Source: Massilia mucilaginosa
GTDB lineage: Bacteria > Pseudomonadota > Gammaproteobacteria > Burkholderiales > Burkholderiaceae_D
DNA length: 64,000 nt
Direction: 5' to 3'
NCBI RefSeq assembly: GCF_011682145.1
Contig: NZ_WHJH01000005.1
Coordinates: forward strand, 186,001 to 250,000
Position numbers and translations under genes: made by a program. Position 1 is the stretch's first letter. The number at the start of each line of letters is the position of its first letter. Below, one piece after another: positions 35,150 to 43,960 of this stretch. The notes beneath the pieces are model-generated. The model ran no database searches. It saw nothing but the letters and a program-made list of their open reading frames with translations, and was not told the DNA's origin.

Positions 35150-36205
35150 ATGCGCAACCTGATCGCCTTCTTTGCTTGCAGTCTGGCCATCTCGACGGCA
35201 AGCGCCAACGATCCTCCCGCAGCCGCCAAGACGGCCCCCGCCGCCCCTTCGTCGGCCAAGCCTGGCGCGTCCAAGGCCGAGCCGGTCAAGCTGGCGGCGC
35301 TCGATACGCCCAAGCCGGCCGCGCCGTCGGCCAAGGCCGCTGCCGCCCAGGCCCTGAGCGAAGCGGATGCCGAAGCCGAGCTGTCGGCCAAGATCGCGGC
35401 GCGCCTGGCCCTCATGCGCGCCAACCAGGCAGCCCGCCTGGCTGCTGCCGCCAAGGCCAAAAAGGCCTCCGTGACGCGGCGCGAAGCCGTCGCCGCGATC
35501 ACCCAGCCGCCGCCGGCGCGCCCCATCCACAGCGATACCTGGTCGTACGAGGGCGAGACCGGCCCGGCCAACTGGGGCAAGATCAACGCCGCCTGGACCA
35601 AATGCGGGACCGGCACGCGCCAGTCGCCGATCGACCTGCGCGATGGCATGAAGGTCGACCTCGAACAGATCAGTTTCGATTACAAGCCGTCCGGTTTCAA
35701 TGTGGTCGATAACGGCCACACCGTGCAGGTGAATGTCGGCGGCGGCAATTTTCTCACGGTGCAGAACCGCTCGTACGAGCTGATTCAGTTCCACTTCCAT
35801 CGCCCGTCCGAAGAGCGCGTCAACGGCAAGGGCTTCGAGATGGTGGTGCACATGCTGCACAAGGATCCGGAAGGGCGCCTGGCGATGCTGGCGGTGCTGC
35901 TCGAACGCGGCAAGGGGAACAATATGATCCAGACGGTGTGGAACAACCTGCCGCTGGAAAAGCTCGATGTGGTCAGTCCCAACGTGGTGCTGGACGTGGC
36001 CGAGATGCTGCCGCAGCGCCGCGACTATTTCACGTTCATGGGGTCGATGACCACGCCGCCCTGCAACGAGGGCGTGCTGTGGCTGGTGATGAAACAGCCG
36101 ATGCAGGCCTCGCCGGCCCAGATGGCGCTGTTCTCGCGCATGTATCCGCTCAACGCCCGGCCGGTGCAGGCCAGCTCGGGACGGATGATCAAGGAGTCGA
36201 ACTAG
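35150..36205 (+). CDS. alpha-type carbonic anhydrase with Ala-rich N-terminal extension
   Basis: This 351-aa exported enzyme hydrates CO2 in the periplasm. A signal peptide (LIAFFACSLAISTASAN) is followed by about 100 residues of Ala/Pro/Lys-rich, probably helical or disordered sequence. The alpha-CA domain then starts at WSYEGETGPANWG. Zinc ligands H215 and H217 (FHFHRPSE) and H234 (VVHMLHK) are in place, as is TTPPCNEGVLWLV. The extension is not part of the standard fold. It is convergent with the mutarotase gene, with only 3 bases between stop codons. Confidence 0.92.
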   Translation: MRNLIAFFACSLAISTASANDPPAAAKTAPAAPSSAKPGASKAEPVKLAALDTPKPAAPSAKAAAAQALSEADAEAELSAKIAARLALMRANQAARLAAAAKAKKASVTRREAVAAITQPPPARPIHSDTWSYEGETGPANWGKINAAWTKCGTGTRQSPIDLRDGMKVDLEQISFDYKPSGFNVVDNGHTVQVNVGGGNFLTVQNRSYELIQFHFHRPSEERVNGKGFEMVVHMLHKDPEGRLAMLAVLLERGKGNNMIQTVWNNLPLEKLDVVSPNVVLDVAEMLPQRRDYFTFMGSMTTPPCNEGVLWLVMKQPMQASPAQMALFSRMYPLNARPVQASSGRMIKESN

Positions 36206-36208
36206 GTT

Positions 36209-37018
36209 TTATGAGGCGGTGTCGATGCTGACCGTGTGCGCGCCGCGCCAGGCGGCGCCCGGGGCCAGGGTCAGCGGCGCGATCAGGGCCGGTTCGATGC
36301 ACACGAAGCGCCGGTACTCGGCCTCTTCCATGTCGGCCAGCGCGGCCGCGTCGAGCGCACCCGGGTTCCACACCACCGCGTCGGTAAAGCCGCTTTGCGC
36401 AAGGCGCAGGGTGGCGCCGCCGTCGGCGAGGGTGATGGCGCTTTTGACGCCGCGATAGATGGTGTCGAACTTGTCGTCGATCTGTAGCGCCCCTTCCTGC
36501 ACGCCGCCGATGCGCACGCGCGCCAGTTCGCTGACCAAAAAGTAGCTGTGCAGCGCGGCCGAAAACGCAAACGCATCGGCGCCCGTGTTGGTCACCTCGA
36601 ATGCCAGCGCCAGCGCGCCGCCGTTCACTTCCACCCGCAAGCGCAAGGCGAAGCCGTGCGGCCAGGCTTGCGCCAGCGCCGCGGGCAGGTCGCTGTGTTC
36701 CAGTGCGAACACGGCAAAGCCGGCGCCGGTTTCTTGCAAACGCCAGGTGGCCACGCGCGCAAAGCCGTGGCGCATGCCGGTGCCGCGTTCGGCGAACTGG
36801 GGAAAGATCAGCGGCACGCCGCCGCGAATCGCGCGGCTGCCGTCAAGTCTGGACGCGGCGCTGCAGAACAGCCGTTCGGCGCCATCGGCGCCCTGCCACG
36901 ACACCAGGTGCGCGCCGTACAAGGTGACGATGGCCTGGGCGCCGTCGGCGCCGCGGATGCGCACGGCCGGCAGTTGGCCGTAGTCGACCATCTCGATGGT
37001 GTTCATGGATTCAGTCAT
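36209..37018 (-). CDS. D-hexose-6-phosphate mutarotase (YeaD type)
   Basis: This 269-aa cytosolic aldose-1-epimerase-fold protein interconverts anomers of glucose-6-phosphate. The motifs GAHLVSWQ, RAIRGGVPLIFPQF and HGFARVATW are typical; the substrate-binding His of HGFAR and HSYF and the Glu in CIEPALIAPLTL are visible. Its ATG overlaps the amidase stop codon (ATGA), so it is the last gene of a tsaE-amiC-mutarotase cluster. Confidence 0.9.
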   Translation of the reverse strand: MTESMNTIEMVDYGQLPAVRIRGADGAQAIVTLYGAHLVSWQGADGAERLFCSAASRLDGSRAIRGGVPLIFPQFAERGTGMRHGFARVATWRLQETGAGFAVFALEHSDLPAALAQAWPHGFALRLRVEVNGGALALAFEVTNTGADAFAFSAALHSYFLVSELARVRIGGVQEGALQIDDKFDTIYRGVKSAITLADGGATLRLAQSGFTDAVVWNPGALDAAALADMEEAEYRRFVCIEPALIAPLTLAPGAAWRGAHTVSIDTAS

Positions 37019-38538
37019 GTCTGGCGGCCCTTGGCCAGCGGCGGATTGGCCGCGAAATAGCGCTTGATGCCCTTGGTGATGGCGGCTGCGATCTGGTCCT
37101 GGTAGCCGTTGTCGCGCAGCTTGGCTTCTTCTTCGGGATTCGAAATGAAGGCCGTCTCGATCAGGATCGAGGGGATATCGGGCGCTTTGAGCACCGCAAA
37201 GCCGGCCTGTTCGACCGAGCCTTTGTGCAGGCGCGCGATGCCGCTGATTTCGCCCAGCACCGCTTTGCCGAGCTTCATGGAGTCGTTGATCTGGGCCGTC
37301 GTCGACAGGTCCAGCAGCACGCTGGCGATCTGCTTGTCGTGGCTCTGGATGTTCACGCCGCCGATGGCGTCGGCCAGGTTTTCCTTGTTGGCGAGCCAGC
37401 GCGCGGCGGTGGAGGTGGCGCCTTTTTCGGACAGCACGAACACCGACGAGCCGCGCGCGGTCGGCAGCATGAAGGCGTCGGCGTGGATCGACACGAACAG
37501 GTCGGCCTGCACCTTGCGCGCTTTTTCGACGCGCACGCCGAGCGGCACGAAGTAGTCGCCGTCGCGGGTGAGCATGACGCGCATGTTGGGCTGCTCTTCC
37601 AGCTTGAACTTGAGCCGCTTGGCAATCGCCAGCACGATGTCTTTTTCGCGCGTGCCGGCCGAGCCGATCGCGCCCGGGTCTTCGCCACCGTGGCCGGGGT
37701 CGAGCGCGATGGTCATCATGCGCACCACCTTGCCGCCCTTGTCATTTTTTTGCGCGGTCACGCGCGGCGGCTCGGGACGGATCGGGGCCGGCTCGGGAAG
37801 CTCCGCTTTGGGCGCCGGCACGGCTGGCTGGGCCAGTACCGGGCCGGCCGGCGGCAAGGGCGCCGGCTGCTGCGCGGGCGGCACCACCACCACCACCGGC
37901 GGCGTGGCCACCGGCGGCAGCGCTGGCGTGGTGGCCGGCGGCGTCGCGACAACCGGTGGCGGCGTTGCGGCGACCGGCGGCTTGGGCGCGGGCGCCGGCA
38001 GTTCCGGGTTGCCGGCCGGCGCATCGGCGCGCGACCACTCGCCTTTTTCGATCATCACCGCGATCGGGTCGACCGCCTTGACCGGATACAGGTCGAAAAT
38101 CAGGCGGTGCTTGTAGCTGCCCACCGGCGCGAGCGTAAACACCTGCGGCTTGATTTCTTCTTTGAGGTCGAACACCAGGCGCACCACGTTGGGCCGGTTC
38201 TGGCCCACGCGCACCTGCTTGATGTACGGGTCGCCCGACTGGATCTTGGCGACCAGGCCTTTCAGGGTCGGATTGAGTTCGAGCCCTTCGATGTCGACCA
38301 CGAGGCGCTGCGGGTCGGGCACGGTGAAGTGCGTGACTTTGAGGTCGCTGTCGTTTTCGAGCGTGACGCGGGTGTAGTCGGCAGCCGGCCAGACGCGCAC
38401 CGCGAGAATTTGCGCGGCGCTGGCGGGCAGGACGGGAAATACGGAAAGCAGCAGGGTACCGCCAGCTTTCAGGATGGTGCGCCGGGTGACTGCTCCCGGA
38501 ATCAAAGGTTTGGTGCGAATGTAAGGCGGTCGAGGCAT
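37015..38538 (-). CDS. amiC: N-acetylmuramoyl-L-alanine amidase (AMIN + Amidase_3)
   Basis: This 507-aa periplasmic septal amidase cleaves the peptide side chain from murein during cell separation. The N-terminus has a twin-arginine-like signal (TRRTILKAGGTLLLS). An AMIN domain (about residues 45-150) is followed by a Pro/Val/Thr-rich linker of roughly 100 residues and an Amidase_3 domain with IALDPGHGGEDPGAIG, the zinc site and a final ILIETAFISNPEEE. The start overlaps the end of tsaE by 37 bases. Confidence 0.94.
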   Translation of the reverse strand: MPRPPYIRTKPLIPGAVTRRTILKAGGTLLLSVFPVLPASAAQILAVRVWPAADYTRVTLENDSDLKVTHFTVPDPQRLVVDIEGLELNPTLKGLVAKIQSGDPYIKQVRVGQNRPNVVRLVFDLKEEIKPQVFTLAPVGSYKHRLIFDLYPVKAVDPIAVMIEKGEWSRADAPAGNPELPAPAPKPPVAATPPPVVATPPATTPALPPVATPPVVVVVPPAQQPAPLPPAGPVLAQPAVPAPKAELPEPAPIRPEPPRVTAQKNDKGGKVVRMMTIALDPGHGGEDPGAIGSAGTREKDIVLAIAKRLKFKLEEQPNMRVMLTRDGDYFVPLGVRVEKARKVQADLFVSIHADAFMLPTARGSSVFVLSEKGATSTAARWLANKENLADAIGGVNIQSHDKQIASVLLDLSTTAQINDSMKLGKAVLGEISGIARLHKGSVEQAGFAVLKAPDIPSILIETAFISNPEEEAKLRDNGYQDQIAAAITKGIKRYFAANPPLAKGRQT

Positions 38539-38987
38539 AGCAAACCCAGGTCGGACAACGCTTGCAATTCTACATCACGGCCGAGCCCGGCAACGTGAAG
38601 GAATACACGCAAGTCGGGCGGCGGCAGCACCGGATCGGCTTTTTCGGGCCATTCGACAATGCAAATGTTGTCGCCGTTAAATTCTTCGCGGAAACCGGCA
38701 TCCAGGAATTCTTCGGGACTGGCCATCCGGTACAGGTCGAAATGGATGACATTGACCGTGCGTCCGCCGAGTTCGATGCGGTAGGGCTCGGACAGGGTGT
38801 AGGTCGGGCTCTTGACGGTGCCGGCGTGCCCGGCCGCGTGCAGCAGCGAGCGGGTGAGGGCGGTCTTGCCGGCGCCGAGGTCGCCGTGCAGGTGGATGGA
38901 CAGCCCCGGCAGCAGCGCGCGCGCCAGTGCGGCGCCCAGGGCGGCGGTGCCGGCTTCGTCATGGAGGTGGGCTTTGAAGTGCTGCAT
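38502..38987 (-). CDS. tsaE: tRNA threonylcarbamoyladenosine biosynthesis protein TsaE
   Basis: This 161-aa P-loop ATPase drives the TsaBDE complex that makes t6A37 in tRNA. Walker A GDLGAGKT is at residues 35-42, and KSPTYTLSEPY and HFDLYRMASPEEF are diagnostic. The open frame reaches 39134, but the ATG at 38987 gives the correct length. The gene is divergent from queG, another tRNA-modification gene, with only about 55 bases between starts. Confidence 0.95.
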   Translation of the reverse strand: MQHFKAHLHDEAGTAALGAALARALLPGLSIHLHGDLGAGKTALTRSLLHAAGHAGTVKSPTYTLSEPYRIELGGRTVNVIHFDLYRMASPEEFLDAGFREEFNGDNICIVEWPEKADPVLPPPDLRVFLHVAGLGRDVELQALSDLGLLCLDRLTFAPNL

Positions 38988-39042
38988 GGAATAGAATGTG
39001 ATCTGTGATGTTTGCCAGTCTCCGATTGTACTCCCGCCCAGC

Positions 39043-40140
39043 ATGCTTTCTTCCCCTAACGAATCCGATCTGTCCGCTTTGGCGCAGTCCATCAAGCAAT
39101 GGGGCCGCGAGCTCGGCTTTGGCGAGGTGCGCATCAGCGATGCCGACCTGTCGCACGCCGAAGCCGGCCTGCAAGCCTGGCTCGATGCCGGCCGCCATGG
39201 CGAGATGGATTACATGGCCAGCCATGGCATGAAGCGCGCCCGCCCGGCCGAGCTGGTGCCGGGCACGGTGCGGGTCATCAGTGCGCGCATGGACTATTTG
39301 CCGCCCGCCACGCCCGACGACTGGCGCGAGCGCGAGGCGGCGCGCCTGCGCGATCCGGGCGCGGCCGTCATTTCGATCTATGCGCGCGGCCGCGACTACC
39401 ATAAGGTGCTGCGCAGCCGCCTGCAGCAGCTGGCCGAGCGCATCGAGCGCGAGACCGGGCAGCTGGGTTTTAGAGTGTTTACCGATTCGGCGCCGGTGAT
39501 GGAGCTGCCGCTGGCCGAAAAAGCCGGGATCGGCTGGCGCGGCAAGCACACCTTGATCCTGAATCGCGATGCGGGCTCGATGTTTTTCATTGGCGAAATC
39601 CTGGTGGACGTGGCGCTGCCGGTCGATGCGCCGGCCAGCGCCCACTGCGGCCAGTGCAGTGCGTGCATCACGGCGTGCCCGACCCAGGCGATTCTGGGGC
39701 CGGGGCGGCTCGATGCGCGCCGCTGCATTTCGTACCTGACCATTGAGTTGAAAAACAGCATCCCGGAAGAGCTGCGCCCGCTGATCGGCAACCGGGTGTA
39801 CGGCTGCGACGATTGTCAGACAGCGTGCCCGTGGAATAAGTTCGCGCAAAGGGCGGTGGTGCCGGATTTTGATGAACGCAATGCGCTCGGGAGCGCGGAC
39901 ATGGTCAGTTTGTTCGGCTGGAGCGAGGAGGAGTTCGGGCGCAGGATGGAAGGCAGCCCGATCCGGCGCATCGGGCACGAGCGCTGGCTGCGCAATCTGG
40001 CGGTGGGATTGGGCAATGCGGCCGAGGGACGCAAGGGCGATGCGCTTATCGTGGCGGCCTTGCAGGCGCGCGCCGACCACGACTCGCCCATGGTGCGCGA
40101 GCATGTGGCGTGGGCGCTGGGGCGGCATGATAAGGGTTGA
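39043..40140 (+). CDS. queG: epoxyqueuosine reductase
   Basis: This 365-aa cobalamin-dependent iron-sulfur enzyme performs the last step of queuosine synthesis on tRNA. Two [4Fe-4S] motifs, CGQCSACITACP and CDDCQTACPWN, are present, with the ISDADLSHAEAGLQ-type N-terminus and a C-terminal HEAT-like segment. The ATG at 39043 is chosen over the upstream frame start because it gives the family length. Confidence 0.95.
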   Translation: MLSSPNESDLSALAQSIKQWGRELGFGEVRISDADLSHAEAGLQAWLDAGRHGEMDYMASHGMKRARPAELVPGTVRVISARMDYLPPATPDDWREREAARLRDPGAAVISIYARGRDYHKVLRSRLQQLAERIERETGQLGFRVFTDSAPVMELPLAEKAGIGWRGKHTLILNRDAGSMFFIGEILVDVALPVDAPASAHCGQCSACITACPTQAILGPGRLDARRCISYLTIELKNSIPEELRPLIGNRVYGCDDCQTACPWNKFAQRAVVPDFDERNALGSADMVSLFGWSEEEFGRRMEGSPIRRIGHERWLRNLAVGLGNAAEGRKGDALIVAALQARADHDSPMVREHVAWALGRHDKG

Positions 40141-40154
40141 CGCGTACCGTTACC

Positions 40155-40198
40155 CTTCGCTCCGTCGTTCCCGCCTTCGCGGGAACGACGGAGCGAAG
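40155..40198. repeat. REP-like palindrome with 20-bp arms
   Basis: The arms cttcgctccgtcgttcccgc (40155-40174) and its perfect complement (40179-40198) flank a 4-base loop. The inner core cgtcgttcccgc-N4-gcgggaacgacg is the same as in the element at 19501-19530. It lies between the convergent queG and DUF3052 genes and may double as terminator. Confidence 0.88.
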
Positions 40199-40241
40199 TT
40201 AGTGGAAAGAAATGCGCGATGCACGCTTTGGACACCAATTC

Positions 40242-40616
40242 CTACAAGCGCTTCAACCTCACCGCCGACCAGTCGCTGTCCATCGACACCATCGCCACGC
40301 CCGTCACGCCGTGTTCCTTGGCCCAGGCAAAGATGCTATCCCTGCTCAGGTCGGTGGCCTTGGGCGCGCTCGGCTTGAGGTAGGCCACCCACAAGGAGCC
40401 TTTCTCGCCCAGCCGCTGCAATGCGGCGGGGAACCATTTCTCGAGCTCAGCCTGGTTCAGCGCGAATACCAGCACCACGTCCGCCGGCCCTTCTTCCTCG
40501 TTGATCAAGCTCTTCGGCAACTGTTCCATCATGGCCGGATGGACCCCGCCATTGAAGACCGCCAGCGACCTGGCCGTCTTCAGGTACATCTTGTCGGCTA
40601 TCGTTTTTTCACTCAT
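40242..40616 (-). CDS. DUF3052-like protein
   Basis: This 124-aa cytosolic protein has the pattern DVVLVFALNQAELEKWFPAA, a GSLWVAYLKPS strand and a TDLSRDSIFAWAKEHGV segment, similar to DUF3052 family members. No enzymatic motif is seen and the function is unknown. It is transcribed alone, convergent with queG. Confidence 0.75.
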   Translation of the reverse strand: MSEKTIADKMYLKTARSLAVFNGGVHPAMMEQLPKSLINEEEGPADVVLVFALNQAELEKWFPAALQRLGEKGSLWVAYLKPSAPKATDLSRDSIFAWAKEHGVTGVAMVSMDSDWSAVRLKRL

Positions 40617-40649
40617 CGGATAGTACCCAGATTGAATTAGGAAGCGAAA

Positions 40650-41117
40650 TTATGCTACCAGTGTTTGACCCTGGTACGCACCATTGCGTTCATTTTCATT
40701 TTGATTATGTTGTTCGATTTCTTTACGGACACCTTTGCCGAAGCGGTCCCACAGGCGGTCGTGGAAGGGCAGGACGATGACGTTGAGCACCGGTTCGATC
40801 AGCGCGGCCAGGCCGCCAAAGGCAAGCGAGCCGCTGGCCCAGGCCATCACGCCGAACGCCACCGCGATGTGCAGGCCGGTCTGGCTGAGCTTTTCCAGTG
40901 CCAGCGCCAGGATCCGCCCGCGTGCCGTGCGCGCCAGCCTGGCGAGCGCGTGCCAGGCTTTTTCGTGGAGCGGCAGCAGGGCCACGTTGATGATGGGCTC
41001 GATCACGGCGGCCAGCCCGCCCAGCGCGGCCGAGCCGGTCATCAGCCAGGTCAGCGCGAAGGCGATCCCCATGTGGGTGGCGATCCGGCTGGTGGTTTTT
41101 GCGGCGGTCCTGACCAT
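40650..41117 (-). CDS. DUF2061 membrane protein with two repeats
   Basis: This 155-aa protein contains two copies of a DUF2061-type unit, one around ATHMGIAFALTWLMTGSAALGG and one around LHIAVAFGVMAWASGSLAFGG. Each continues with a similar IEP-I/V-LN-V-LP-H segment. Each unit has one or two membrane-spanning stretches. The function is unknown. A Fur-like box lies just upstream, suggesting iron regulation. Confidence 0.85.
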   Translation of the reverse strand: MVRTAAKTTSRIATHMGIAFALTWLMTGSAALGGLAAVIEPIINVALLPLHEKAWHALARLARTARGRILALALEKLSQTGLHIAVAFGVMAWASGSLAFGGLAALIEPVLNVIVLPFHDRLWDRFGKGVRKEIEQHNQNENERNGAYQGQTLVA

Positions 41118-41148
41118 GGCGACCCTTCCAATGCGTGTTTGATCGGTA

Positions 41149-41167
41149 AATGATAATCGTTCGCATT
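41149..41167. promoter_or_regulatory. candidate Fur box
   Basis: The 19-base sequence aatgataatcgttcgcatt matches the Fur pattern of imperfect NATWAT repeats (AATGAT-AATCGT-TCGCAT) and closely resembles the stronger box at 63353-63371. It lies about 32 bases upstream of the DUF2061 start and could control it. Confidence 0.5.
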
Positions 41168-41235
41168 TGGAAAGGACAGTTGTTTGTGTATCTCGATCCG
41201 ATAGCCTGAGGCTATGCCCGGCGCGCCGCTGCCGT

Positions 41236-41820
41236 CTATTTCAGCAAGCCGGCCAGTTCGACCGCGGTTTTGACCTGCATCTTGTCGAAAATGTGGGCGC
41301 GGTGCACTTCCACCGTGCGCATGCTGATGCCGAGCTGGTCGGCGACGACCTTGTTCATCTTGCCTGCCAGGATCAGGTCGAGCACTTCGCGTTCGCGCGC
41401 CGACAGGCTGGCCAGGCGCGCCTGCACCAGGGCACTGGCGCCGGCCTGGCGCGACACGGCCAGCGCTTCTTCCACCCGGTCCATCAGGCGGTTGCCGTCG
41501 AACGGTTTTTCGAAGAAGTCGAAGGCGCCGCGTTTCAGGCTGTCGACCGCCATCGGCACGTCGCCGTGGCCGGTGAGGAAGATGACCGGCAGGCGCGCGG
41601 TCAAGCCGCGCGCGACCAGCTGGTCGAACACGGCCACGCCGTTCAGGTCGGGCATGCGCACGTCGAGCAGCAGGCAGTCGCCCTGGGCGTCGAAGCGGGC
41701 CGCGGCCTGGTCCAGGAAAAGTTGGGCGCTGGCGTGCCCGCAGGCTTCAATGCCGCGCGAGCGCGCCAGCCAGAGGAGGGAGTCGCGCAGGACGTCCTCG
41801 TCATCGACGATATGCAACAT
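41236..41820 (-). CDS. FixJ/NarL-type response regulator of the dicarboxylate system
   Basis: This 194-aa regulator has a receiver domain with phospho-acceptor D53 (LLLDVRMPDLNG), T/K switch residues (FLTGHGDVP, FFEKPF) and a C-terminal LuxR helix-turn-helix (LSAREREVLDLILAGKMNK). The true start is the ATG at 41820 with GGAG upstream. It is encoded directly downstream of a sensor kinase and next to a TRAP operon. It is FixJ-like, not the NtrC-like DctD used with sigma-54 in many bacteria. Confidence 0.92.
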   Translation of the reverse strand: MLHIVDDEDVLRDSLLWLARSRGIEACGHASAQLFLDQAAARFDAQGDCLLLDVRMPDLNGVAVFDQLVARGLTARLPVIFLTGHGDVPMAVDSLKRGAFDFFEKPFDGNRLMDRVEEALAVSRQAGASALVQARLASLSAREREVLDLILAGKMNKVVADQLGISMRTVEVHRAHIFDKMQVKTAVELAGLLK

Positions 41821-41846
41821 GGGGAGTCTCCGGTTTTTCGCGTAGT

Positions 41847-43835
41847 CTACCCCAGCGGCGCCGCTTGCGCCGGCAAGCTGAAGCTGAAGATGGTGCCGCC
41901 GTCCGGATTGGCGGCGTGTTTCAGGCTGCCGCCGTGAAATTCGACGGCGCTGCGGCACACCGACAAGCCCATCCCCATGCCTTCGGCCTTGGTCGAGAAA
42001 AACGGCGAAAACAGGCGTTCGGCCACGTCCGGCGCAATCCCGTGGCCCTGGTCGATCACGGCCACGCACACCTGGCCCTGCTCGCAGGTGGCGGCGATGC
42101 GCAGCAGGCGCCGTCCGGGGGCGATGTCTTGCATGGCTTCGATGCCGTTGCGTGTCAGGTTGAGCAAGACTTGTTCGAGCATCATGCGGTCGGCGCTCAC
42201 GCACGGCAGGTCGGGCGCGATGCTGGTCTCGACCAGCACGTAAAACTTGCGCGCCTGTAGTTCGATCAGGGCGTGGATGCCGTCGACCAGCGCCTGCACG
42301 CCGATCCGCTGGCGCTGCGGTTCGCGCTTTTTGACGAACTCGTGCACGCTGCGGATGATCTGGCCGGCGCGCTGGGCTTGCAGGCTGGCCTGTTCCAGCG
42401 CCGGCCGCAGCAGGCCGGCGTCGACGCTTTGTCCTTGGTCGCGCGCCCGTCCCAGTACGTTCAGGGCGCCGGTGGTGTAGCTGGCAATCGCCGCCAGCGG
42501 CTGGTTCAGTTCGTGCGCCAGCATCGAGGAAATCTCGCCCATGGTGGCCAGGCGCGCGCTGGCCTGCAACTTTTCCTGTTGTTGGCGGTTCAGTTCTTCC
42601 ACCCGTTTCAGGTCGGAGATATCGAGAATCGAGCTCATCCAGCCGGTCTGGCGGCCGTCGCTGTCGACCAGCGGTGCTTCAAAAATGAGCACCGGCACGC
42701 GCACGCCGTCGCTGCGCTGGAAGATGGTTTCGAACTGCTGGGTCGCTTCGCCCGCCAGCACCGAGGCGAAGCGCTGCTGGTAGACCGCCATCGCTTCCGG
42801 CGCCCAGTAGGGCATGGGCGGCGCCTTGCCCAGCAGTTCCTCGGGCGGCAAGCCGACCATCCGGCAAAACGCCGGGTTGACGTAGGTGACGCGCCCTTCC
42901 AGGTCGCGCGCGCGCAGGCCGGTGACCAGCGAATTTTCCATGGCGGTGCGAAACGCCATCTGCTGGCGCAGCGCGCCTTCGGCCGCCAGGCGGCGCGCGA
43001 TGTGGCGCCACAGCGCCATCAGGCTGATCAGGAGGCCGAGGGCCAGCAGCACCACCGAGCCGACCAGCAGGTTGGGCAGCAGGCGCGGTTCGCTCTTGAC
43101 GCTGTCGGTGGCCAGCATGACCGTGGCGCCGGCCAGGTCGAGTGCGCGCTTGTGGGTGTACACGCCGCGCCCGGGACCGGCGGCGGCGCGCTTGGCCAGC
43201 ACGCTGTCGTCGCGGTCGACCAGGGAAATGGCGTTGTCCTGCGCGAACCACCAGGGCACGGTTTCGTCGAGCAGGATCTTGAGGTCGACCGTGGCCACCA
43301 GGCTGCCCACGTAGGCGCCGTCGCGAAACAGCGGCAGGTGGTAGTCGAGCAGGCGCTGGCCGGGCGCCGCGCCCGGGTACGGTTCGGCGTAGCGGCCGAC
43401 CCGGCCGGCGCGCGCCATCTCGGCCGTATCTTGCGCGGGCGCGCGCAGCGAGGGCGCGCCCGGCGCCGCGCTGGCCGCTTGCAGGCGCAGGCCGGGATCG
43501 AACCAGCGCACCTGCTCCAGCTCGTGGCTGAGTTTCAACATCTGGGCCAGGCGCGCCCGCAGCGCCGCCTCGTCCAGCTTGCCCCCGGCCACTTCGGCGC
43601 CGAGCGCTGCCAGCGCTTCTTCGTTGCGGGTCAATTCGAAACGAATAGTTTGTTCGACCCACAGGGTGTCGGCAATTAATTGTTCCTGGCGCTCGGTGGT
43701 TTCCATCTGGCGCGCCTGCCACGGCAGCCAGAACAGCACCGCCAAAAACAACAGTACCAGAAACACCGGCAACAGCCAGCGCCAGGGGCCGCCGAGGACG
43801 ATACGGGGACGGCTGCGTGTAGATGAGGAATTCAT
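41847..43835 (-). CDS. sensor histidine kinase of the dicarboxylate system (DctB/DctS-like)
   Basis: This 662-aa inner-membrane kinase has a first membrane segment at about 18-38 and a large periplasmic sensor to about residue 265, followed by a second segment. A PAS domain (VTYVNPAFCRMVGLPPEELLG) comes next. The HisKA box is MLAHELNQPLAAIASY, and the ATPase domain has LTRNGIEAM, DQGHGIAPDV and GMGMGLSVCRS. The double extracellular-sensor architecture is that of DctB/DctS. It partners with the response regulator 26 bases downstream and presumably senses C4-dicarboxylates. Confidence 0.92.
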   Translation of the reverse strand: MNSSSTRSRPRIVLGGPWRWLLPVFLVLLFLAVLFWLPWQARQMETTERQEQLIADTLWVEQTIRFELTRNEEALAALGAEVAGGKLDEAALRARLAQMLKLSHELEQVRWFDPGLRLQAASAAPGAPSLRAPAQDTAEMARAGRVGRYAEPYPGAAPGQRLLDYHLPLFRDGAYVGSLVATVDLKILLDETVPWWFAQDNAISLVDRDDSVLAKRAAAGPGRGVYTHKRALDLAGATVMLATDSVKSEPRLLPNLLVGSVVLLALGLLISLMALWRHIARRLAAEGALRQQMAFRTAMENSLVTGLRARDLEGRVTYVNPAFCRMVGLPPEELLGKAPPMPYWAPEAMAVYQQRFASVLAGEATQQFETIFQRSDGVRVPVLIFEAPLVDSDGRQTGWMSSILDISDLKRVEELNRQQQEKLQASARLATMGEISSMLAHELNQPLAAIASYTTGALNVLGRARDQGQSVDAGLLRPALEQASLQAQRAGQIIRSVHEFVKKREPQRQRIGVQALVDGIHALIELQARKFYVLVETSIAPDLPCVSADRMMLEQVLLNLTRNGIEAMQDIAPGRRLLRIAATCEQGQVCVAVIDQGHGIAPDVAERLFSPFFSTKAEGMGMGLSVCRSAVEFHGGSLKHAANPDGGTIFSFSLPAQAAPLG

Positions 43836-43910
43836 CGCCCAAAGTGTCCGTTTTTATGTCTCATGGCTATTGTGGTTATCCACAGTTGCAGTGCAGAATG
43901 GTGGTCGGCA

Positions 43911-43925
43911 GACTGCCTTGCAGTC
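43911..43925. promoter_or_regulatory. palindrome in the divergent dct promoter region
   Basis: GACTGC-ctt-GCAGTC is a perfect 6-3-6 inverted repeat, 36 bases upstream of dctP and between it and the divergent kinase gene. It is a candidate binding site for the FixJ-type regulator. I found no convincing sigma-54 -24/-12 element here. Confidence 0.45.
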
Positions 43926-43960
43926 AAGAAATGTTGGTTATCATTAACAAGGAGACAAGT

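Noticed and set aside
43850-43960. Sigma-54 promoter upstream of dctP
   Set aside because: Candidate GG and GC elements are spaced 11 or 12 bases apart instead of 10, and the regulator is FixJ-type.
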